In this document: in pieces, positions 1-11,409 of the stretch
Numbering within the stretch: the first letter of the stretch is position 1
Layout: each line of letters begins with the position of its first letter
Source: Salticus scenicus
Lineage: Eukaryota; Arthropoda; Arachnida; Araneae; Salticidae
Length of the DNA stretch: 64,000 nt
Assembly (NCBI GenBank): GCA_963930645.1
Contig: OZ005660.1
Location: 242,424,836 to 242,488,835, forward strand
Direction: 5' to 3'
Translations under genes and position numbers: made by a program
Notes under the pieces: model-generated
The model's database searches: none
What the model saw: only the letters and a program-made list of their open reading frames with translations
What the model was told of the DNA's origin: nothing

Positions 1-814
1 AACTTTTGGTAAAAATCGTCTTACAGGTTGCGTTGCCATCCCGCTTTTTCTAAATTTTTAACAGGGTGATAAAGGCAAAAATTTTCAAGATGGGTATCTT
101 TCGAAAGGTCTCGTCAGTACCTTTAAAACGAATGGTTGAACTATAAATCTGTGATAATTTAAAACAAAGTTATCGATTTTTTTTACTTTTTACGAAAAAA
201 AAACTTAGAAAAAAAATCTTTTTTTTTTCCCTCTCTCCTTAATTTTATCAAACTCCCACGGTTTCCGTGTTCTGACAAACTTAAACTAATTTTTGCTTTT
301 TTCCCGTAATTTTGTCAAAGTCCTACGGTTTCCGTGTCTTGACAAACTTTAACATATTCTTGCATTTTTCCCCTAATTTTGTCAAAGTTCCACGGTTTCC
401 GTGTTTTGACAAACTTTGACAAAATTTTGGGTAAAATGTGAAAATTATTCTAAATTTGTCAAAACACGGAAACCGTGGGACTTTGACAAAATTAGGGGAA
501 AAAAGCAAAAATTAGTTTAAGTTTGTCAGAACACGGAAACCGTGGGAGTTTGATAGAATTAAAGGGAGAGGAAAAAAAAAAAAAAAAAAAGTGGGACTTT
601 GACAAAATTTTGGGTAAAATGTGAAAATTTGTTAAAGTACCACTTTTTTTTTCCTCTCCCCTTAATTCTATCAAACTCCCACGGTTTCCGTGTTCTGACA
701 AACTTAAACTAATTTTTGCTTTTTTCCCCTAATTTTGTCAAAGTCCCACGGTTTCCGTGTTTTGACAAACTTAGAATATTTTTCATATTTTACCCAAAAT
801 CTTGTCAAAGTCCC

Positions 815-847
<33 letters not shown>

Positions 848-916
848 TATTGTTGCTGAGTGAATTTGTATAGGAAAAGATAGAAGAAAGTCATGTGGTG
901 GCCACAACATACTAGT
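1..916 (+). mobile_element. Right end of ACTAGTATGTTG-ended repeat element (left end outside window)
   Basis: The right terminus at about 880-916, read on the minus strand, begins ACTAGTATGTTGTGGCCACC and continues into a TTTCTTCTAT motif. The same terminus occurs at 8,060 and, inverted, at 11,409. The inner part (80-200) shares the AAGATGGGTATCTTTCGAAA module found in the 8,060-11,409 element. No coding sequence is seen. I infer a non-autonomous inverted-repeat element; the superfamily is not recognised. Confidence 0.6.
233..835. repeat. Inverted and direct array built on a CACGGTTTCCGTG palindrome
   Basis: Seven copies of the 13-bp core CACGGTTTCCGTG (one with T for the first C) lie at 257, 324, 391, 465, 532, 680 and 747. 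Each sits in a unit of about 67 bp that includes TTTTGTCAAAGTCCCACGG and TTTTGACAAACTT. The copies at 465 and 532 are inverted relative to the rest, so the block can fold on itself. Poly-A and poly-T tracts separate the sub-blocks. Open frames here are products of the repeat. Confidence 0.8.
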
Positions 917-999
917 TTATATTATTTTTTCAATTTAAAATTATTTTGCATTACAGTTAGACACATACTATTCTTTAGTTTTTTTTTTTTTTTTTTTTT

Positions 1000-1575
1000 T
1001 GTATTCAATAGAAGAAAGCATTGAATTCGTAAACATTTTCGATTTTTGATGGATTTACGCGTTTTGAGAGCTCGAGAACATGTTTTGACAATAGAAAATG
1101 TTTGTATGTGACAAAAAGTTTTGTGGCGACTGTATCTCAGGAACTACTGCACAGAATTGCATATAAATTAATATACGGATGCACCTTGACATAAATTAGT
1201 GTCTATCAACTTTTGGTGCTAATCGCTCAACAGGTGAAGCTGCTATACAGCTATTTTTACAAATTAAGGGTTATATCTCAGGTTCTAATGCGTATAATTG
1301 AACAATATTTAATGTATAAAAAAGCCATTAAGAGACGTAATGTTTATTAAATTGGGTGTATATAGGCGATATGTGGCGCTGTTATACTGCAATTTTCCCC
1401 GTGATCATCTGTACGGTAAAAATTTACTTCCGTTGAACCTTTAGACTACCTCTGTGATATGAAAATCGTCTGCATTAATAATAGATAAAAATAAAAATAA
1501 AAAATAATTTCCATTGCATGATTTTATATAGGAAAAGGTAGAAGAAAGTTAGTTTTGTGGTGGCATCAACGTGAC
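1000..1575 (+). repeat. Diverged relative of the ACTAGTATGTTG element family
   Basis: The segment runs from an AGAAGAAAGCATTG motif to AGAAAGTTAGTTTTGTGGTGG. It keeps family landmarks such as GATGGATTTACGCGTTTTG, a GTATCTCAGGAAC stretch and a CGCTCAACAGGTG stretch. All of these have close counterparts at 10,660-10,930. It is too diverged to define ends. Confidence 0.45.
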
Positions 1576-2445
1576 ATTTTTTTTCTTCCTTTTTTCTCCC
1601 CGGGAGAAAAAAGGCAGGCTTGAAACTCTTATACTTTTTTTTTTTTTTTTGTAATGATACATATCAACAAATGTCTGATAGCTGCTGATTCTGTCATTCA
1701 GCTTTTGAGCACTATTTTCTCAGACTATATGACTCGTTTTGTCGAAGGTTAAAATCATTTTGTATCTGTATAGTAATTTGTCTCATTTTTATAGCATATA
1801 ACTTATATTTTTTCAGTTTGTTCAGTGAAACAAATAACATGAAATTAAGTACATATTTTTAACAAGATACCTTTGTTTATAACGAATACTTAATAGTATC
1901 TAATAATTTAAACTCATATTATTTTTCATTAAATTTATTCTAAAGGAAAATATATATATATATGATATCAAAATTTTAATAACTAAAAATATCAACCTTT
2001 AAAAAACAATCATCAATCATTTGAATGAAACAAGTAACATGAAGTTAAATCTATTTATATTTTAACTAAGACATCTATTATTTATCGCTAATAATTAATA
2101 TTGTACACAAGAACAATTTAAAAATTGAGAAAAGAATATACACTGTAAAAAAAATCTGTAGTTTGTACAAGACTACTCTGTATTTTTTACAGAAAAGAGC
2201 TGTTTTAGAGAAAAAACAATTTTTTTCTGTTTTTTTTAACCCTTTATCTGTTTTTTCCCACTTTTCTGTTTTTTAGCATGCTGAATAAAAAAATTCTGTA
2301 ATTTTTACAGAAATATCTGTATTTTTAATAGAAAAGAGCTGTTTTTAACAAAAAACTGATTTTTTCAGTTTTTTATCCCTTTTTCTGTTTTTTTCCCTTT
2401 TTCTGTTTTCCCCCTTTTATATTTTTCAGAAAAAAAAAAAAAAAA
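1576..2445. other. AT-rich stretch with a TTTTCTGTTTTT-rich block
   Basis: No gene is seen. 2,135-2,430 repeats short CTGTAAAAAA and TTTTTCTGTTTTT phrases. A similar CTGT-rich block with an ACTGTAAAAAA-type end occurs at about 37,990-38,700, so this may be a fragment of the same dispersed element. The rest is unremarkable AT-rich DNA. Confidence 0.4.
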
Positions 2446-4570
2446 GTCTTGTGTGAAGCAACCACACGACTTCCATTACCCACTATTATACGTATTATAT
2501 GCACTTTTTGGAGATAATGTGATCAGAAGACACAGAATTAACCTAATGGAACTTTTACAGAAAGAGAAAGTTAATACACGCGTAAAGACATATAAAACAG
2601 TTTACATAAATGAGTTTAAAAAAAAAAATAAAAAAAAAAAAGTAGATTTTTTTTTTTTTTTTTTAGCACCAATTTCCGAGATCTAAAACTGATCTATCTG
2701 ATCGGGGTGACTATTAATTTTCCTGTAATAACCACGTAAATCATGAGAAAGGATATCTAAAATGGGTTAATGGGTAATTTTCAAAAAATCGTTAGAGCCG
2801 TTTTTGAGATACCGGCTTTTACAAAACTTGGCATAGTCAATTGTTGACCGGAAAACAACAATTACATACAAAAGTATATTTAAAAGAGGATAATATTGCA
2901 AGTTTGAAAAAAATCCATACAGCCGTTTTGAAAGGAACGCATTACAGTACCTGAAATTCAGCTATATATACAGGACGCCTATCAATTTTCCTGAACTAAC
3001 CAACTATATAATTCGAAAGTACATCTAATAGAATGTTTATATAGCAATTTTGAAGAAAATCGTTAGAGCCGTTTTTGAAATACGGACATACGGTCCCACT
3101 TCCGGTCTCCGATGTCCCCCTTCCGGTTTTTCAATTTCCCCCAAAATTTAGAAAATCCATCTTTACACCAGACCTGTCTCAATTCTGAAGTTTCGTTGTT
3201 CTATCTTTATTAGTATCGGAGATATAATAGTCAGAAGATTCCCCCCCCCCAACACACACACACATTCACACTGACCAATTGCCAAAGACCACTTTTTTGG
3301 ACTCAGGAGACCTTAAAACATGTAAATCAGGTGAAATCTCGATATCGAATTTTCGGACCGAATACAATACTTCCAATTACCTACGGTAGTCGGGTAATGG
3401 AAGTAAAAATAATGCTAAACAAACATAAGTGCACTGTTCTTTTCTCAGTTAGTTCTAATGAAATGTAATCGAAATCGGAATTCAAATATTACTTATAGTA
3501 AACTTCTTTAAAAGTCCACCTCTATTCAAGTTTGAGGTCCACACGGGCCGAAATTTTGACGCCCGGCCCGGCATGAAATCGAAAAATCCGGCCCGACCCG
3601 TTTATTTTTTACCAGTGTACGGTCCAGCCCGACCCGGCCCTGCCCGGACAAAAAATGATAATAACAGGCTCGACGCGATTCCAAAATATGTAAAAGGCAA
3701 CAACAACAACAACTTAAGGATAAACATAGTTAAGATAAAAAAAATTCTTTTCTGTACTTGGATTAGAAATTTAATACCAGGAATAAATATAAAATTAAAA
3801 ATATATATATATGTAGAGTTTGTTATTAATTCTAGTTATTCTCTTTCTTTTTACTTCTATTACTGTTGGTAATGGAAATATTGTATTCGGTCCAAAAATT
3901 CGATATCGAGATTTCACCTGATCTACATGCTTTAAGGTCTCCCGAGTCCAAAAAAGTGGTTTTTGGCATTTGGTCAGTGTGTGTGTGTGTGTGGGGGGGG
4001 GGAATCTTCTGACTATTATATCTCTGAAACTAATAAAGATAGAACCACGAAACTTCAGAATTAAGACAGGTCTAGTGTACAGATGAATTTTCTAAATTTT
4101 GGTGAAAATTGGAAAACCGGAAGTGGGTCATCCGAAACCGGAAGTCCATACCTCAAAAACGGCTCTACCGATTTTCTTCAAACTTATTGTATGAACATTC
4201 CTTTAGATGCCCTTTCGAATGATATAGTTGGTTAGTTCGGGAAAATTGATAGGCGTCCTGTACAAATATCTGAATTTCAGGTACTGTAAGTACGTTCCGT
4301 TCAAAACGGCTGTATGGAATTTTTTTTCAGATTTGCAATATTAATCCTCTTTTAACTATCCTTTTGTATGCAATTGTTGTTTTCTTGTCAACAATTAAAT
4401 ATGCCAAGTTTTGGTAAAAGTAGGTGTCTCAAAAACGGCTCTAACGATTTTATTATAAAATTGTTACATAACTAATTTTAGATATTCTTTTTCATGCTTT
4501 ACGCGGTTATTACAGGAAAATTAATAGTCATCCTGATCAGATATATCAGTTTTAAATCTCGGAAATTGGT

Positions 4571-4606
<36 letters not shown>

Positions 4607-4803
4607 TTTTTTTTTTTTCTTATTGTTATGTAAACTCTGTTTTATATGTCTTTCCGTGTGTATTCATTTTCTGTTACTGGAAAATTTTTAGTTGTGTATT
4701 TCATTCGGTCAATTCTATGTCTTCTGATCACATTATCTCCAAAAAGTGCATATAATACGTGTAATAGTGGGTAATGAAAGTCGTGTGGTTGTTTCACACC
4801 AGA
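2446..4803. mobile_element. Large fold-back element, arms about 0.93 kb
   Basis: The left arm 2,446-3,379 and the right arm 3,869-4,803 are inverted copies. Both outer ends carry a TGTGAARCAACCACACGACT-type sequence, and both inner ends carry GGTAATGGAA next to a TTCGGTCC stretch. The arms contain the paired phrases GTTAGAGCCGTTTTTGA and CCTATCAATTTTCCTGAACT, and a C-run/CA-repeat mirrored as a GT-repeat/G-run. The spacer of about 490 bp includes a short GC-rich CCCGGCCCGGCATG stretch. No transposase was found. I infer a non-autonomous long inverted-repeat element. Confidence 0.75.
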
Positions 4804-5576
4804 TTTCTTTTTTATCTCTGATTATTGGTATATGGTTTATGACTCACACACTAATTTAAACTTATTGGCCACTAGTACCATTATCATCACTCAATGTTGT
4901 TCTAATAAAGAAAGAAAGTAATTGCATGAATATATAGATTACAGTCAGAATGTTGATATTCTATACTATTAATTTTTATTAATTAAAAGAAAGATGTATA
5001 TTAATAACTTTAAGGAGGATTAAATTAGGGTTATTGTGGAACCCAATAGATCACGCCTTAATCATCGGAATGACTTTAATTATATTTTTGGACTGATTTA
5101 TTTTAATTTCAATATCCACCATAGCGTAATTCCTATAAGATACACCCTATAATCCCTATACACTGCTATTCTTCATTCAAGAACTACAATTTTAGAAATG
5201 GCTACATCTCAGTATCTAATGAACATTTTAAGTTTTTTCACTATGTGTTAGTCAAATCTAGATGCGGGTCGTAATTTTTCTATCCCCTTTCATTCATTTT
5301 AATTTTAATTAAAATAAATTCATAATTATATTAGTATAAATTAATTACATTTTAGAAATTGCAAGCTTGATTGCCATACATTTTAATAAAATTAAAAAAT
5401 TAATAACCTTAATATTTAATACTATATTACGATTTGATTCGGACCAAAATAGTAAATTTTAAAAATGTAAATGTAGAAAAAAACACATGTACAACTATAA
5501 TTAATAGATTGTTTACTTCCCTTGGTGCCAGACTACTGCTAAATCACCGAAAACTTCCGATGATTCATTCAAATAA

Positions 5577-5608
<32 letters not shown>

Positions 5609-5889
5609 GTTCTTTCTTTCTATGCGTTAAAAAAATCTTTTCTGTTCAGTCTGAAGTAAATTATGATTCAGCTTTGTTACTCGCTACTCTTTGTTCAATT
5701 AGTTTTCAAATCAGTCCTAAGTTGAAAATAATATTTTATTTAGACACCTAAGTGGTCATAAGTTTATGTAATTTATGATTTCCGGACTCTATAGGAAAGT
5801 ATTGTAATTATGTCAAAAATTCCAGTTTGAAATTTTGGTGTTTCTATACGTTTTGAGGTCCCATGAATTCATATTTACTATTTTTACGT
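4804..5889. other. AT-rich DNA, no gene seen
   Basis: No splice-supported exon, RNA gene or terminal repeat is recognisable. One T-run near 5,580 produces a meaningless open frame. Confidence 0.5.
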
Positions 5890-7000
5890 GATGTGTGTAT
5901 GTATGTGAGTGAACACGATAACGTCTAAACGCTTTGTTCGAATGAGCTTAAAGTTAGTACGTATATTGTAGGCCACCATGCACGATCCCTATTGATTTTG
6001 GTGAACACTTCTAGTTTTTTTTTACAGGGACACAAAGAAAAACTCTTTATCATTATGGTCTATGGGCTCAAATTTTTTAAAGTGCAATAGCGTCTAAATG
6101 CCTTATTCGACTGAGCTGAAAAATTATACACATGTTATGAGTCACTGTCACATGAATTGTGCGAAAACTAGCGTTTATGGATTTTTTACAGGACACAAAG
6201 AAAAATTCTTTATCATTATGATCTATATGGGCCAATATTTTTAAACTGCGAGAGCGTATGCTTTATTCTATTCAGTTAAAAATTTATACAATCATGCTAT
6301 AGGTCACCGTTGCACGAAGTGTATAAATTTACTACGTATAGAATCTAGCAAGTATAGAAATTTTACAGGGACACAACAAAATATTCTTTATAATTATGAC
6401 CTATGAGCTCAAATTATTCGAAGTGCCATAGCGTCTAAATGCCTAATAAGATTGAGCTGAAAATTTATATACCTGTTAAAAGTTACTGTTGCTCGAACTG
6501 TATAGCTCTTGGTGAATCTGGTACTTATATTTTTTTTACAGGAACACAACAAAATATTTTTTTTATAATTATGGCCTGTGGGCTAAAATCATCAGAATCT
6601 AAATGCCTATCCGATTGAGCTGAAAATTTATATATGTACTGTTGGTCATCGTAGCATGAACCATAAAGATTCTGTTGAATCTAGCACTAAAAGTTTTTTT
6701 TTTTTTTTTTTTTTAAACAGGGACACGAAGAAAAATACTTTATCATTGTGGCTTATGGGCTCAAATTATTTAAAATGTGATAGCGTCTAAATGCCTTATC
6801 CGATTGGTCTGAAAATTTTTATGCATGTTATAAGTAACCATCACACGAACTTTATAGATTTTTGGTGAGGGGTTTATAGGTTTTAGGTACTTATAGGTTT
6901 TTACAGGGACACAACGAAAATTTATCATTATGTTCTATGGGCTCAAATTATTTGAAACGAAATAGTGTTAAATTAAACAGCGTACTACATGAAGAAAAGT
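5890..7000 (+). repeat. Tandem array, monomer about 165-185 bp, six copies
   Basis: The landmark ACAGGGACACAAAGAAAA recurs at 6,024, 6,188, 6,365, 6,538, 6,717 and 6,903. The spacing is 164, 177, 173, 179 and 186 bp. Each monomer also has TATGGGCTCAAATT and GCGTCTAAATGCC followed by a GAGCTGAAAATTTATA stretch. The same monomer in opposite orientation forms the array at 19,120-19,640. It looks like a satellite-like internal part of a mobile element rather than coding DNA. Confidence 0.8.
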
Positions 7001-7303
7001 ACCCATACGCCCTATTATAATTTTCTCTTTTGCTTATTTAACGATTTCTCGCCCGTTAAACAATCGTTAATTACTTAATGTTCGGAAAGCCCATTCGAGT
7101 CACTCCAGATTTATTATTACTATTATTGTACATAACTAATATATTACATTTTTCTCGTTAAATATCTTTAATTGAATAATTCAGGCTCTTTTCTGCTCTC
7201 TTCACATAAATATTTCCATTGTATAGGAAGGTTTTTCTCTGCGCATATACAAGTGTTTCAAAATACCAACGATTGAATTTTATTTTTCAGTCAATTTAAT
7301 ATA

Positions 7304-7891
7304 CAGTCCCTGGCCAAATTATTAGACGCACTGTAAGATTCTATGTAAAATCTTAATTATCAGGTGATACTATACAGCTTTATTGTTTTTACTAGATACA
7401 ATGTATTTTTTTTTTAATTATCCACCTTATTACCTGTTTTTTAACACAAATAAAATACTATAGTTATAGAAAAAATATGTATTTATTAACTCTTGAAAAA
7501 ATTTGAAATTAATGCAATTAAATGTTAATATTTTGTTGAGCCACCTTTAGCAGCTATGCGAGCTTCAATTATGCATCTGAGGATGGTGATTCCACACATG
7601 AATGACCTTTTCTAAGAGTTACGTTTTGTTTATGATCACACCTTTAGCCACTTCTCTCGTCATCAGCTCCCTCACGTTTTCAGTAGGTTTCACATCTGGG
7701 CTATTACCCGGCCAATCCAACAAGGGATTTTTGGCACTTCCAAACAATCTTTAACAGGCCGTTCTGTGATGCAGGGAGCTCCATCTTGCATAAAAATGAA
7801 TGCGGTTATCCATTTGGAAACCATTCTCTGAGCTGCAAAACATGTAATTATTAAAAAACTATAGTGCGTCTAATAATTTGGCCAGGGACTG
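7304..7891 (-). mobile_element. Deleted Tc1/mariner-type transposon with intact terminal repeats
   Basis: Terminal inverted repeats of 29 bp match perfectly. They begin CAGTCCCTGGCC and end TTAGACGCACT on the left, with the exact reverse complement at 7,863-7,891. TA dinucleotides flank both sides (7,302-7,303 and 7,892-7,893), as expected for this superfamily. At 588 bp it is far shorter than the usual 1.2-1.8 kb, so it is an internal deletion derivative. It retains part of the transposase on the minus strand. Confidence 0.9.
7540..7850 (-). pseudogene. Tc1-like transposase C-terminal remnant
   Basis: Reading the minus strand in two frames gives MQDGAPC, then LDWPGNSPDVKPTENVRE. This corresponds to the region of Tc1-family transposases around the second and third catalytic residues (QDxxPxH, then WPxxSPDLNPIEN). 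A stop and at least one frameshift separate the pieces, and a stop follows a few residues later at IINKT. The N-terminal DNA-binding domain and the first catalytic Asp are missing. It cannot encode an active enzyme. Confidence 0.75.
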
Positions 7892-8059
7892 TATATATAT
7901 AAATATATATAACGATCACTTCGTTCAGAAAATTTTATCCTCAGATTGAGTTTATTTTTGTTCTTCGAAACGTACCAGTATAAACGCTGCTAAGCAATGT
8001 AGATGATGAAAAAAAAAAGAACTGAAGTAAATAAATAAGTAGTTTGAATACAAATTAAG

Positions 8060-8686
8060 ACTAGTATGTTGTGGCCACCACAAGACTTTCTTCTATATTT
8101 TCCTATATATATTCCAAACAGTAACAATATTAAAAAAAAAAAAAAAAAATCGATTTTTTTCTAAGTGTTTTTTTGTTAAAAGTAATACGTATTCAATCAG
8201 TAACAATATTTAAAAAAAAAAAATAAAATAAAATAAATTACGATTTTTTTTCTGTTTTTTTTTTTTTTTTGTTAAAGGTAAAAAAAAATCGATAACTTTG
8301 TTTTAAATTATCACAGATTTATAGTTCAACCATTCATTTTAAAGGTATTGACGAGATCTTTCGAAAGATACCCATCTTCAAAATTTACCCCTCCCCCCGG
8401 GGGTTACTTCCCCCCCAGGGGGGAGGGGGGGGCGATACACCGATATGCACAGAAATTTTTTTCTAGTTAACTATTACTATTATCAACAACTCATATTAAT
8501 TTTACAATCACAAGTTAAAAATAACTCTCATTATGTACATTTATACGAAATTTTGTCCTATACTGCCACGTTAAAAATTTAGAAAACATGAGATCACAGC
8601 GCCACCTGTTGAGCGATTGATCCCGAAATGTAATCAGCACCAGTTTAAGTCAGGGACCAACTAAATACCAAGTTTGGTTAAATTTC

Positions 8687-8722
<36 letters not shown>

Positions 8723-11409
8723 GATTTTTTTTCTAAGTTTTTCTTTGTTAAAAGTAAAAAAAATCCATAACTTTGTTTTAAATTATCACAGATTTATGGT
8801 TCAACCATTCGTTTTAAAGGTATTGACGAGACCTTTCGAAAGATACCCATCTTGAAACTTTGCACCCCTGGGGGGTACTTCCCCCCAGGGGGGGACCGAT
8901 GCCCCCACATGCTCAAATTTTTTCCTAGTTAACTACTACTATTATCAATAATTCATATTAATTTTACAATCACAAGTTTAAAATAACTCTCATTATGCCC
9001 ATTTATACGAAATTTTGTCCTATACTGCCAGGTTAAAAGTTTGCATAAAATGCGATCTCAGCGCCACCTGTTGAGCAATTGATCCCCAAACCTAATCAGC
9101 ACCAGTTTATGTCAGGGTGCAACTAAATGCCACGTTTGGTTAAATTTCATTCATTGGTTCGTGAGATACAGCGTCCACAAAAAAGTGATACAGACAGACA
9201 GACATTTTCTAAAAACTATTATTTCGTATTCTGGACATCCCAAAACGTGTAAGTCCATCAAAAAACGGAGGTCGAAAATTTTCACGAATCCAATTGTTTC
9301 TCTATATTACATATAGAAGAAAGTAAAAATGAAACTGTAAAAACAAAGAAAAGCATTTTTAAAAAAATCGAAAAAAAAAAAAAAAAAATCGTGAAAGTGC
9401 AACCCCGCATGGTTCAGACTTCTTTTCTGTCAAGTTTAGTTGATCTGTGAGCTTTGTTGATTTGGAATCGAACAGTAGATTACAGAAATTTCTACCGCAA
9501 GATGGCGCTGTAATTTTTTTAAATTTCAATATTTCAATTTCCATTTATGATTAAATTATTTTTAATACATCATTCGAAATATATTTTAAAGTTCTTTTAC
9601 ATTATCGAAAGTTTTCACCTGATTTACACGTTTTGGGGTGTCCTGATTAGGTTTTCTTTTGCATCTCAGCTAATTGAATTAGACCGTTCAAAATTGGTGT
9701 ATGTAGGTTAAGTAGGAGGGGCTGAAAGGGTGGGGAAGAAAAAGGCGTGCACCGCGCGCGTATCCCCTAACTTGTGCGCTCGCAACGCGCACGGAACTGC
9801 GCTGCCGAAGGCAGTGGGGACCCGGTTCGACTTTTTAACCGATGAGAAATGATTTTTTTTTTTTTTTTTTAATTTCTTTTCTTAAGAATAAAAATTTGAT
9901 TTGAGAAGGAATATGTGCGTGCAGCGCGTGTATACCTTCACACGTGCGCGCTGCGCGCGCACGGGTCTGCGCTGCCGAAGGCAGTGGGGACCCGATATGA
10001 GTTTTTACCCGATCAGAAATGATTTTTTTAGGGGCACGAAAGGTCAGGGAAGGAATACGCGCACGGGACTGCGCTGCCGAAGGTCCGACCGGTGGAAGGA
10101 CCGGTGGGGACCCGGTCCGACTTTGTACCCGATGAGAAATGATTTTTTAAATTTTCTTTTCTTAAGAATAAAAATTTGATTTGAGAAGGTATATGTTCGC
10201 GCAGCGCACGTATACTTTCACACGTACGCGCTCAGCGCGCATGGGTCTGCTCTGCCGAAGGCAGTGGGGACCCGGTGTGAGTATTTAGCCGATCAGAAAT
10301 GATTTTTTTAGGGGGCACGAAAGGTCAGGGAAAGACACACGCGCATGTATCCCTTAACTTGTGCGCGCACAACGCGCACGGGACTGCACTGCCAAAGGTA
10401 GTGGAGACCCGGGGCGACTTTTTACCCAATCGGAAATGATTTTTTTTTTTTTTTAATTTCTTTTCTAAACACTAAAAGTTACTGTTAGTGATTCATTAAT
10501 TATAGTGATTCATTTGAAAATACTGACCTGTGTCTATTTTAAAAGCCGCCAGTTTGTCTATCACTTTACTGTCTTCCGCTGTTTTGATAAGTTAGGAATT
10601 GAAAATGGAAAAGTAAATCCCTGAAAGAGATGACATTAAATACATTTTTACTTTCTTCTATATGTAATATAGAGAAAGTATTGGAATCGTGAAAATTTTC
10701 GAACTACTTTTTTCGATGGATTTACACGTTTTGGGATGTCCTGAACACGATTTGATAGTTTTTAGAAAATGTCTGTCTGTGTGTATCACAAATTTTGTGG
10801 ACGCTGTATCTCACGAACCAATGAACGAAATTTAACCAAACTTGGTATTTAGTTGGACCCTGACATAAACTGTGCTGATTAGATTTGGGGATCAATCGCT
10901 CAATAGATGGCGCTGTGATCGCATTTTTTCTAAATTTTTAACATGGCAGTATAGGACAAAATTTCGCATAAATGTACATAATGAGAGTTGTTTTTAACTT
11001 GTGATTGTAAAGTTAATATGAATTATTGATAATAGTAGTAGTTAACTAGGAAAACAATTTTGTGCATGTGGGGGCATTGCTTCTTCCCAGGGGGGATTTA
11101 ATTTTCAAGATGGGTATCTTTCGAAAGGTCTCGTCAATACCTTTAAAACGAATGGTTGAACTGTAGATCTGTAATAATTTAAAACAAAGTTATCGATTTT
11201 TTTTTATCTTTTAACAAAAAAAAAAAATTCTCCTGATTTGCAAAAAATTGACATCTTTCGCCATTTAGTGATAATATAATATTGTCAGATAAAACCCGTC
11301 TGCATTTATAATGGAAAATAATTTGATAATTTAATAAATAATTTGCATTGAATAAATTTTGTGTAAAATTATATAGAAGAAAGTCATGAGGTGGCCACAT
11401 CACACTAGT
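8060..11409 (+). mobile_element. Complete ACTAGTATGTTG-family element with terminal inverted repeats, 3.35 kb
   Basis: The left end ACTAGTATGTTGTGGCCACC and the right end, read on the minus strand as ACTAGTGTGATGTGGCCACC, both continue into ACTTTCTTCTATAT. They define inverted ends of about 36 bp. Sub-terminal modules are also inverted: 8,700-9,320 matches 10,650-11,210 in reverse, with shared phrases GATACAGCGTCCAC and TTGAGCAATTGATCCC, and a module around GGTATTGACGAGACC. 8,270-8,690 is a further tandem copy of the left module. The centre is a GC-rich array. No transposase frame is visible and no clear target duplication was found. Confidence 0.7.
9715..10445 (+). repeat. GC-rich tandem array in the centre of the 8,060-11,409 element
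   Basis: The phrase CTGCGCTGCCGAAGGCAGTG followed by GGGACCCGG recurs with small changes at 9,798, 9,967, 10,069, 10,248 and 10,384. It alternates with GATCAGAAATGATTTTTT. Short palindromes such as GTGCGCGCTGCGCGCGCAC occur between copies. Base composition contrasts sharply with the surrounding AT-rich DNA. A 92-codon open frame at 9,901-10,179 crosses several monomers and is a product of the repeat. Confidence 0.75.

Noticed and set aside
9901..10179. 92-codon open frame with CRRQWGPD-type repeats
   Set aside because: It crosses several monomers of a GC-rich tandem array; the repeated peptide simply reflects the DNA repeat.
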